Below, piece by piece: positions 35,816-42,048 of a stretch of 64,000 nt of DNA. Source of the stretch: Edaphobacter sp. (GTDB lineage: Bacteria; Acidobacteriota; Terriglobia; Terriglobales; Acidobacteriaceae); assembly GCA_025462755.1 (NCBI GenBank), contig JAOAPF010000447.1:1-64000 (forward strand), given 5' to 3'. Made by a program: the position numbers and the translations under genes. Position 1 is the first letter of the stretch. Each line of letters begins with the position of its first letter. Under the pieces are notes generated by a model that saw only the letters and a program-made list of their open reading frames with translations, was not told where the DNA came from and searched no databases.

Positions 35816-35845
35816 GCCCATCTTAGCAACGTCGCTAAGATGGGC
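35816..35845 (-). terminator. Intrinsic terminator of the 36930-35873 operon
   Basis: Perfect 12-bp stem GCCCATCTTAGC / GCTAAGATGGGC with a 6-base loop, followed on the minus strand by CATTTTCTTG. It lies 27 bp after the stop of the hydrophilic gene. Confidence 0.8.
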
Positions 35846-35872
35846 AAGGCAGTCAGAGAGAAAGGGGGAAAC

Positions 35873-36376
35873 TCAAAAAGCAAGCAGGCGATCGAAGAAC
35901 GAACGATAGCGCCGCAAAGCTTGTCGCAAATCTTCGGTGGAGACGTTGTCTCCCCGGTCCCACTGATGTTCCAGCTCAGCCCGCTCCGCGGCAAACTGCT
36001 CCGCGATGCGTTTCACGATGGTAGCGACCAGGCCATCGGCCTGCTCCACCGCCGCGCGCGGCTCATCGACAAAGCCGATCTGCACCTTGTCCCACCGTCC
36101 ACGAAATTCATTGAGTTCGTTGTCAGGAAAGAGCTGTCCGGGCCGATCGTTCTGAAGCTTTTGATCCGGCACGATGTCACGTGTTCCTTCGACCGTGCGC
36201 GTGCCGGTCGCATCACTTGCTGTTTCGCGATCGCGATTCGCCTCGAGATCACGTCGCTCCTCGATTGCTTCCGTACCGGTAGAGGATCCCGTATTTTGAA
36301 ACTGCGACCTGGGTGTTGCAGGATTCGCGATCTCTGCGGTGGTCAGTTTTGGTTCATCTCGAATTTCGCCGATCAT
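35873..36376 (-). CDS. Hydrophilic protein, shortened paralogue of its upstream neighbour
   Basis: 167 residues. The start codon overlaps the neighbour's stop as ATGA (36373-36376), with AAGGAGG just upstream, so the two are translationally coupled. The first 80 residues are highly charged and probably disordered (EERRDLEANRDRETASDATG). The last 80 share a domain with the upstream protein: RWDKVQIGFVDEPRAAVEQA and STEDLRQALRRYRSFFDRLL. It lacks the neighbour's membrane anchor and the middle RGYP...ISVHYP segment. The shared domain occurs, from memory, in actinobacterial and acidobacterial hypotheticals; no function is known. Confidence 0.75.
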   Translation of the reverse strand: MIGEIRDEPKLTTAEIANPATPRSQFQNTGSSTGTEAIEERRDLEANRDRETASDATGTRTVEGTRDIVPDQKLQNDRPGQLFPDNELNEFRGRWDKVQIGFVDEPRAAVEQADGLVATIVKRIAEQFAAERAELEHQWDRGDNVSTEDLRQALRRYRSFFDRLLAF

Positions 36377-36930
36377 GCTACCTCCTTGTGGGTTACGCCT
36401 GGCTCACCAAGCAGTTCATCGAACAGGGAACGGAAGTGCACCATCGCCTTCCGAAGGTCCTCAGTACTTGCTTGGCCCCTGCCATGACGCACAACAATGT
36501 CGTGAGCGGCACGATAGTTACCGACCGCACTGGGATAATGGACCGAAATATCATCAGCGCGTTGATTGAACTCGCTCATGGGATAGCCGCGTGCGTTCAT
36601 GACTTCCGTGACGAGCCTGTCCGCTTCGTTCACTGCACCTTTTGGATCGTCCACAAACTTCTTCTGCACGAACGTCCATTGCTGCACATATCGTTCTCGC
36701 TCCGTCGGAGGCAGGCTGCGAAGTTCGAAGTGGGACACACGCTTCTCCCTTGCGGCAAGCACCGTTTCGGCGCGCTGCGGGTCTCCATGCTGATGCACGA
36801 GGCGATCATATTCGGAACCGAACTGTTGCTTCAGGTGTTCGGTCTTGCGGCGCTTGCTGACGAGAAAGAAAGCAACAACGGCCAGAACTGCGACGACGAC
36901 GATAATTGCGGTCACGATTTTTGGGTCCAT
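36373..36930 (-). CDS. Membrane-anchored protein of unknown function
   Basis: 185 residues, ATG 36930 with GAGGGGG upstream. One N-terminal membrane helix (IVTAIIVVVAVLAVVAFFLV) is followed by basic residues and a cytoplasmic helical domain: FGSEYDRLVHQHGDPQRAET, WTFVQKKFVDDPKGAVNEAD, YPSAVGNYRAAHDI and STEDLRKAMVHFRSLFDELL. The last two elements recur in the next gene. The N-in topology with a soluble helical domain suggests a scaffold at the inner face of the membrane. Unknown family; first gene of a two-gene operon. Confidence 0.8.
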   Translation of the reverse strand: MDPKIVTAIIVVVAVLAVVAFFLVSKRRKTEHLKQQFGSEYDRLVHQHGDPQRAETVLAAREKRVSHFELRSLPPTERERYVQQWTFVQKKFVDDPKGAVNEADRLVTEVMNARGYPMSEFNQRADDISVHYPSAVGNYRAAHDIVVRHGRGQASTEDLRKAMVHFRSLFDELLGEPGVTHKEVA

Positions 36931-37152
36931 AGTTTCCCCCTCGTTGCGTAGATGCGGGAACCTTGGCGCACGTTGTGCTCAGGCCACAGCGCTGGCATTG
37001 ACAATTTGCTGCCGTGAAGGTGCCTCCTCTGAAGAAAGACAAGGCACTGAGAGACATAGACAAATCAACCGGGAAATCATAATCGGCTAGGCACCCGGCC
37101 CGGCTAAGGTTGGCTGCAGTGACGCGTGTTGCCGCCGCAAATATCCTGCGAA

Positions 37153-37599
37153 CTAGGGTTTGATGGGAATTTCCGTATGGAGTTGGACCAGCCATTTGCC
37201 GCCGCGCCGCACCCAGGTAGTCGTTGCGTTGTAGTTGCTTGCGATGTGCGACTCGCCGCAAGTGATCTCGCTCGAGCCGCTATAGGCGATCACGGCGGCG
37301 TCTGCTGACAGCATCCGGGTCTGATGGTTGCGTAACTTGAAGCTCACGATGGTACACGTGTTGAGATTTGCCATAAGCTGTTCGCGAGTCTGGATAGTTT
37401 TCTCAACCTCGATATAGTCCGGCAACAGAAGTGACGCGAAGGCGCCCAGATCGTGAGATTGCAGCGCCTTCCACATCCCGATCTCCTGGATGAAGATGAA
37501 GTCCGGCTCGGAGTCGATGTCTTTCGCAGCTGTCGTCTGTTGGGCAGGGACCGGTGTCACGCTCGCGGCGAGCAGAGTAAGGATCAGGATTGGCCTCAT
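37153..37599 (-). CDS. Exported NTF2-like (DUF4440) protein, second copy
   Basis: 148 residues, ATG 37599. Signal peptide (MRPILILTLLAASVTPVPA) then the NTF2-like domain (MWKALQSHDLGAFASLLLPD, IEVEKTIQTREQLMANLNTC, TTTWVRRGGKWLVQLHTEIP). It shares the overall layout and C-terminal KWLVQ-HTE with the gene at 29901-30344, 7 kb away, so the two are diverged paralogues. Ligand and role unknown. Divergent from the CsbD gene. Confidence 0.78.
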   Translation of the reverse strand: MRPILILTLLAASVTPVPAQQTTAAKDIDSEPDFIFIQEIGMWKALQSHDLGAFASLLLPDYIEVEKTIQTREQLMANLNTCTIVSFKLRNHQTRMLSADAAVIAYSGSSEITCGESHIASNYNATTTWVRRGGKWLVQLHTEIPIKP

Positions 37600-37657
37600 G
37601 GGTGGGAGTTTAACCCGAATGCCCTGGATTGCATCCTACATTTCTGGAGGTTTGAAA

Positions 37658-37987
37658 ATGAAAGCTCTTCCGTGGATTATTGCTGGGGTGGGAATCGGTG
37701 TTGGTGTGACGATTCTGCTGTTCAACGATTCAGAACCGGACTATGCGACCGGTTACAACGGGGTGGAACGCGCAGCCCGCAAGACCTTCAACTGGGGCAC
37801 CAGGAGACAAGCCGAGGGCAAAGTGGGATCGGTAGCAGGCGCGATCAAAGAGGGTATAGGCCAATTTACCGGCAACGACCAGCTGGCCGACGAAGGCGCG
37901 GCGGATCGAGTCATCGGGAACGTGAAAGATGCCGCGGGAAAGGTCGGGCACGCGGCAGGCGAGACGATTCACGATTTGAATCGCTAG
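37658..37987 (+). CDS. CsbD-family stress protein with N-terminal membrane anchor
   Basis: 109 residues from ATG 37658, with GGAGG seven bases upstream. One hydrophobic helix (PWIIAGVGIGVGVTILL) leads to a CsbD-like domain (AEGKVGSVAGAIKEGIGQFT, GNVKDAAGKVGHAAGETIHD). CsbD proteins are small, general-stress-induced and of unknown mechanism; most lack a membrane helix, so the anchor is notable. No sigma-factor gene is nearby. Confidence 0.85.
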   Translation: MKALPWIIAGVGIGVGVTILLFNDSEPDYATGYNGVERAARKTFNWGTRRQAEGKVGSVAGAIKEGIGQFTGNDQLADEGAADRVIGNVKDAAGKVGHAAGETIHDLNR

Positions 37988-38057
37988 CCAAAAGACAGCT
38001 ACCTGTGGTGGAAAGTATCCGATCAGCCAGCCAACTGACGGGCGTTCCAGCCTTCGT

Positions 38058-38606
38058 TCATACCTGAGCTGCACGACCAGGAACGCTCCGACTCTCCACC
38101 GCCCCGGATTTCAAAAACAGCGAACGAAGTTTATGGTCACCCATCACTCGCCCAAGCTCCCTGAACGCAAAGAGAGGAACGAACGCGCAGAAGACCACGA
38201 GCGACCGGCCCAGCAAATCGTTTATCTCGATGTCGTGCACGACAGTTCCAGAAGGCAGGCCGTGAATCAGGCGTTTGACGAACTCCTCAACGAAGTGGAA
38301 GGCGAAGACGAGCAGGCCAAACACAATTGACTTGTAGAACACCGCCAGGTACAGCGGTTTGCCTTCGCCTTTCCTTCCGAGGTGCGCCCACTCTCCAATG
38401 AGAATAATCTTCGCGATGATCAGTGCATTGATAATCGAGAACGTGTAATTCAGATAGTTGATCTCGTACTTTTTCAAGAGCAGCATGGAATAAGTCGAAA
38501 GCGCACAGAAAAAAAATCCCAGATACAGGGATATCCAGGCGAAGTCCTCAAGTTCGTGCGCGGCCTTCTGCTTGAAACCAGGTGCTGTCGGATCCTTGTT
38601 GGTCAT
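38058..38606 (-). CDS. Four-helix membrane protein of unknown function
   Basis: 182 residues, ATG 38606 with AGGAG about 8 bases upstream. Four hydrophobic segments are readable: WISLYLGFFFCALSTYSMLL, YLNYTFSIINALIIAKIILI, FYKSIVFGLLVFAFHFVEEF and LLGRSLVVFCAFVPLFAFRE, each followed by charged residues. The EEFVKRLIHG loop and the GEWAHLGRKGEGKPL linker look conserved. I do not recognise a named family. Both termini probably face the cytoplasm. Confidence 0.78.
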   Translation of the reverse strand: MTNKDPTAPGFKQKAAHELEDFAWISLYLGFFFCALSTYSMLLLKKYEINYLNYTFSIINALIIAKIILIGEWAHLGRKGEGKPLYLAVFYKSIVFGLLVFAFHFVEEFVKRLIHGLPSGTVVHDIEINDLLGRSLVVFCAFVPLFAFRELGRVMGDHKLRSLFLKSGAVESRSVPGRAAQV

Positions 38607-38689
38607 TCGCGTTCTCCTGTTCTCCGGAGCGTCTAGAAGGGGTATGGGGGAATTGTAGACCTTTGCTCCCCAACGCGAACGCCACCCGC

Positions 38690-39604
38690 CTAAGTGATGG
38701 TGTACAAGGGTGCAAACTCCGGAATCCCGGCCGTTCTCCCAGCAATCCAGCGCAGCACGTACACCTCAGTCGGATCGGTCAGCGTGTGGGTCAGCCCGTT
38801 GGGGAAAACTTCAAGAATCGTGTGAGCCGCCAGGTCGCGGTAGTAGTCGATGTCCGGTTCGACCATCACGCAATCCACGCCGCCGACCGTGAGCTTATCG
38901 CCTTCGTGAAACGTCAGCTGCACATTAGCCTCGCCGAACTGAATCTGCTTCCAGCTCGCCGTAGCCCCAGGATGAAACAGTCCCGGAGCGTGTTCCACCG
39001 CGAACTTCCCCGCAGCCGCTGCCGCCTTCACCTGATCGATAAGCCCCACATCGCACCACGCAAAAAACCGATCCTGCGCCGGAGCATACGGAGCGTCCCA
39101 GCGGATCTGCTTGATATAGTCCAGAGGCGTTCCCTGAGGCAGCGCAATATCGCTCATCGCCTCGCACAAGTTCAAAAGACACGCGAGAGGCTCTTCCGCT
39201 TCCAGCAGAGTATCGTAGCGCTGCTCCCCGGCAGCGTTGTCCGTGCCCGCAGCCAAAAAGGGATACTCCACCTTCGCCGTGTCCCATCGCGCCGCGACAA
39301 AGCTGAACCCCGGGTCGTTCGCTATCAGCATGATATCCAGCGTCCTCGTATACGAGTTCGACAGCTTCACCGGCTGGTAGCCTGCCTGCTTGTACCCCTC
39401 GCAGAAGACCACGACGGTGTAGTTATCGAACAGGTTGTCATAGAACGGCAGCCCGTTGAAGATAATCTCGTTTTGCGTGTAGTAAGCCCAGACGTGCTGC
39501 GTCTGCTTGCCATCGACAATCTTCACCAGAAATTTAGCAGGCTTGAAAAAAAGTTGCCGCGTGCCATCGAAGATGCGGAGACGCAGTGTGCTGGTGTCGG
39601 CCAT
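38690..39604 (-). CDS. Conserved hypothetical protein, 304 residues
   Basis: 304 residues, ATG 39604 with GAGGTGAAG upstream. No signal peptide or membrane helix. The N-terminal about 95 residues look like a beta-sandwich (LRLRIFDGTRQLFFKPAKFL, QNEIIFNGLPFYDNLFDNYT, YKQAGYQPVKLSNSYTRTLD). The remainder is mixed alpha/beta (LACLLNLCEAMSDIALPQGT, DRFFAWCDVGLIDQVKAAAA, GEANVQLTFHEGDKLTVGGV). The first part resembles carbohydrate-binding or transthyretin-like modules, but the family is not recognised and no neighbour helps. Confidence 0.72.
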   Translation of the reverse strand: MADTSTLRLRIFDGTRQLFFKPAKFLVKIVDGKQTQHVWAYYTQNEIIFNGLPFYDNLFDNYTVVVFCEGYKQAGYQPVKLSNSYTRTLDIMLIANDPGFSFVAARWDTAKVEYPFLAAGTDNAAGEQRYDTLLEAEEPLACLLNLCEAMSDIALPQGTPLDYIKQIRWDAPYAPAQDRFFAWCDVGLIDQVKAAAAAGKFAVEHAPGLFHPGATASWKQIQFGEANVQLTFHEGDKLTVGGVDCVMVEPDIDYYRDLAAHTILEVFPNGLTHTLTDPTEVYVLRWIAGRTAGIPEFAPLYTIT

Positions 39605-39698
39605 GCTTCACCTCATTGAGCCGAAACCACAATAGCATCCCCGCCAGCAATAGCGGGAGCCCGTTCCTCCGCAGACAACTGGCGGGCCCCTGTGAGTA

Positions 39699-40295
39699 TC
39701 ACCGAATTTCGTCTCTATTTGCGCCTGATTGGCCTTGAATTGCGCCTGATTGCCCTTGAGTTGCGTTTGATTGGCCCTCGGGCGCCATGGCAATTCCCAG
39801 CTGCTCCATCATCGTCATCAGGTTCCAGGTCGACCATACCTCTGCGATCTTTGAACCCTCGAGGCGGTTGATAGAAATGCCGTCGACGGTGGCTTTTTTG
39901 TTAGTCGGTGGCATGCCGAGGAACTGGCCCTTGTGGGTGCCCGTCCCTGTCCAGTGCACCACGACCTCGTTCCGTTCGGCGATAGTGTCGTCAATCGTGA
40001 ACGTCAGGTCGGGGAAGCCGTTCCGGCAGTTCTGTATGTGGTTTTTGATGTTCTCCGCTCCCGAAGTAAGAGAAGGAAACACAGGGTCGTGGTAGCGGCA
40101 ATCGTTTGCGACGAGCTCCGAGACAGCGTTCAGGTTTCCCCGGCTCCAACACTCGTCCATGAATCTCTGCACGATCTGCTTGTTGTCTGTGGGTTGCATG
40201 TCACGTGAAGACTCAGCGCGTTGCGTGTTACGCGAAGACTCAGTTGATTGCATGTTGCGTGAAGACTCATTGGGTTGCATGTTCGGTGAGGACAT
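39699..40295 (-). CDS. SnoaL-like ester cyclase family protein with repeat tails
   Basis: 198 residues, ATG 40295 with GGGGG upstream. The core, about residues 38-168, is a SnoaL/ester cyclase NTF2-like domain: IVQRFMDECWSRGNLNAVSE, CRYHDPVFPSLTSGAENIKN, FPDLTFTIDDTIAERNEVVV, GQFLGMPPTNKKATVDGISI and KIAEVWSTWN. It carries a nine-residue repeat before the core (NMQxxESSR, three and a half copies) and a seven-residue repeat after it (xGQSxAx, three copies). Such tails are unusual for this family. The family includes polyketide cyclases and many catalytically untested proteins. Confidence 0.85.
   Translation of the reverse strand: MSSPNMQPNESSRNMQSTESSRNTQRAESSRDMQPTDNKQIVQRFMDECWSRGNLNAVSELVANDCRYHDPVFPSLTSGAENIKNHIQNCRNGFPDLTFTIDDTIAERNEVVVHWTGTGTHKGQFLGMPPTNKKATVDGISINRLEGSKIAEVWSTWNLMTMMEQLGIAMAPEGQSNATQGQSGAIQGQSGANRDEIR
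39719..39781 (-). repeat. Three 21-bp tandem repeats at the 3' end of the SnoaL-like gene
   Basis: Units at 39719-39739, 39740-39760 and 39761-39781 of the form TTGCGCCTGATTGGCCTTGAA. They encode the C-terminal heptads EGQSNAT, QGQSGAI and QGQSGAN. Confidence 0.85.
40193..40290 (-). repeat. 27-bp tandem repeats at the 5' end of the SnoaL-like gene
   Basis: Three full units (40193-40219, 40220-40246, 40247-40273) and a partial one to 40290, each around GCATGTxxCGTGAAGACTCA. They encode NMQxxESSR-type nonapeptides. Confidence 0.85.
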
Positions 40296-40486
40296 AGTGA
40301 GTCCCCCTTTCTATGGCCCGGAATTATAGGCCGATTCGATCACCGCTAGCGGAGGAAAACTCGCGCCCGAGCACGAACCCTGCCCCGGCCAAAAAACGGG
40401 GCCGAGATCGCGCACCCGAGTTTACGCTCTGGAGAGACTCCGGATGACTCTGAATAGCCATGCGAGCTAACGGCAGATGCGCGATA

Positions 40487-40627
40487 TCAATTGTTCTTGT
40501 CTGTTGACGTCAAGGTATCGTGTGGTTTCCGATGTTTGAAGAACCATCCGTTCGAGGCGGTCGAGAGGAAGCCAAAACCAACGAGAAGAATCACTGTAAT
40601 CAGAACTCCCACAGCGAACATAATCAT
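40487..40627 (-). CDS. Small single-pass membrane protein (46 residues)
   Basis: ATG 40627 preceded by AAGGGGGCAGC; stop at 40487. It encodes one clean membrane helix (MFAVGVLITVILLVGFGFLS) followed by a basic, polar tail (WFFKHRKPHDTLTSTDKNN). Good codon use for a hydrophobic helix, a ribosome site and the free space around it support a real gene. No family recognised. Alternative: a chance frame. Confidence 0.55.
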   Translation of the reverse strand: MIMFAVGVLITVILLVGFGFLSTASNGWFFKHRKPHDTLTSTDKNN

Positions 40628-40892
40628 GCTGCCCCCTTGGTCTTAGCTGTTCTGCGTCAGCACGCAGGAATGGCCAATCAAACCTGAACTCTCAGGAAAC
40701 ACACTACGCTTATCGCTTCAGAGCGAAATACCCCATAGGGGGCAGGTGAATGGGCGTAGGTGCAAGGATGGTGCAAACATCCGCCAAGATGGGACACCCG
40801 TCCGCCGTGGTTCGGTCAGATGCGGTCCACCCGCCGGCGGAAAGTGGTGCCTAAGGTATGCTCTCCAAGGAAAGGGAATATTGCTGACAGAC
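40628..40892. other. Intergenic, 265 bp, upstream of the cupin gene
   Basis: Holds the leader of the 46-residue gene (minus) and the upstream region of the cupin gene (plus). A small stem TCGCT TCAG AGCGA lies near 40714. No promoter can be assigned with confidence. Confidence 0.4.
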
Positions 40893-41345
40893 ATGACGAC
40901 GAACACACGCGAAGAGATAAGGATTGGGCAGTTGGCGATTCGCTACCTGGTCGAAGGCAAGGACTCCGGAGGCTCCGTCGCCATCTTCGAGCTCGACGTC
41001 CCCGCCGGAGCGAAGGTGCCCATCGCGCACAGTCACGACGCCTACGAGGAGACCATCTACGGCATCGAAGGCGTCCTCACCTTCACGCTCGAAGGCCGCA
41101 AAATCGAAGTCGGCCCCGGCGACGCGCTCTGCATCCCTCGCGGAGCGGTCCACCGCTTCGACAATCTTCACTCTGCCAACTCCAGAACGCTCGCAATCGT
41201 CAGTCCCGGCATCCTCAGCCCGGATTACTTCCGCGAAATCGCCGCCGTCGCCAAAGCCGCAGCCACGTCTACACCGCCAGCCCCGCCCGATCCCAAAGCT
41301 CTCGCCGAAGTCATGCGCCGCCACGGCCTCACCCCGGCTCTCTGA
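40893..41345 (+). CDS. Cupin-domain protein
   Basis: 150 residues from ATG 40893; TTG 40881, with AAGGA nine bases upstream, is a credible alternative start. A single conserved beta-barrel of the cupin 2 type is present. Metal ligands are read in IAHSHDAYEE (two His and Glu) and in the second motif PRGAVHRFDN (His). The EGVLTFTLEGRKIEVGPGDA segment is typical. The Pro/Ala-rich C-terminus ends in ALAEVMRRHGLTP, a form often seen in environmental cupin proteins. Substrate unknown; cytoplasmic. Confidence 0.88.
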   Translation: MTTNTREEIRIGQLAIRYLVEGKDSGGSVAIFELDVPAGAKVPIAHSHDAYEETIYGIEGVLTFTLEGRKIEVGPGDALCIPRGAVHRFDNLHSANSRTLAIVSPGILSPDYFREIAAVAKAAATSTPPAPPDPKALAEVMRRHGLTPAL

Positions 41346-41571
41346 TGCTTCGGGTTGGCGCGTGGGCGCAACTGACCACTCGTCGATCAAGACAATGACA
41401 CTATGAATGGGTCGACCATCGATATCTCGGCGACACCAGCGGTGAAGCTAAGATGATGAGGATGCAACCGTGTGCATTGTTTTGGGCCAGATATGGTCAT
41501 TATCCGACCCGCGGGCAAACTAATGCGGTTTGCTGTTACCCTTCTCCATAACCATTCATGGAGGAGTTGGC

Positions 41572-42048
41572 ATGGAACTAGAGACTGCGTTGAGGCTGGC
41601 GCGTGCAGGTAGATCGTTGCTGTTTTTAGGAGCCGGCTTTTCTTGCGATACACCCAACGCGGGGACTGGAAAAATGCGAAGCGGTCAGGGCTTCTCGAAT
41701 CTCCTTGCCAGCAAGGTTGACCTGCCAGAGGGAACTGGCCTCATGGATACGTCTGAAGCTTACCTTGAACAATATGGGGCAACCGCACTGGTGGGAGAAC
41801 TAATGTTAGAGTTTTCCGCTATAGATTTGCTCCCACATGAAAGATTCATGGCTTCTGTACCGTGGAGACAGATTTATACGACTAACTATGATGATGTGGT
41901 CGAGAAGGCGTATAAGAACCGTGGATTTACCGTCAGATGGATAAATTCGAATATGCCGGTATCTTCGGTATTGCATGGGGAACCAGTCTGTATCCATTTA
42001 AATGGGTCGGTTTTGGGTTTGAACGCGACGCTTCGCAAATCAGACTAA
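41572..42048 (+). CDS. SIR2-like domain, 5' part of a frameshifted SIR2-NTPase gene
   Basis: 158 codons from ATG 41572 (AGGAG five bases upstream). SIR2-fold signatures: LLFLGAGFS at 16-24 (nucleotide-binding GAGFS), ASVPWRQIYTTNYDDVVEKA with the Asn of TTNYD at 105, and CIHLNGS at 140-146. In antiphage systems such domains cleave NAD+ to starve infected cells. The frame closes at 42046-42048, just where homology should continue into an LT-SSYL segment; that continuation is present in the frame one base back (see 41937-43961). This part alone lacks the end of the SIR2 fold, so the gene looks broken by a one-base change near 42031-42040. Base composition is visibly more AT-rich than the neighbours. 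Confidence 0.8.
   Translation: MELETALRLARAGRSLLFLGAGFSCDTPNAGTGKMRSGQGFSNLLASKVDLPEGTGLMDTSEAYLEQYGATALVGELMLEFSAIDLLPHERFMASVPWRQIYTTNYDDVVEKAYKNRGFTVRWINSNMPVSSVLHGEPVCIHLNGSVLGLNATLRKSD

Noticed and set aside
38582-39619. 345-codon plus-strand frame
   Set aside because: Antisense to the 304-residue hypothetical, which has a ribosome site and better composition.
42011-42019. Programmed -1 frameshift at T-TTG-GGT in the SIR2 gene
   Set aside because: The heptamer fits the X-XXY-YYZ pattern, but slipping there would replace the conserved-looking LNATL stretch; the better junction lies near 42031-42040, where no slippery site exists. A mutation or sequencing error is simpler.
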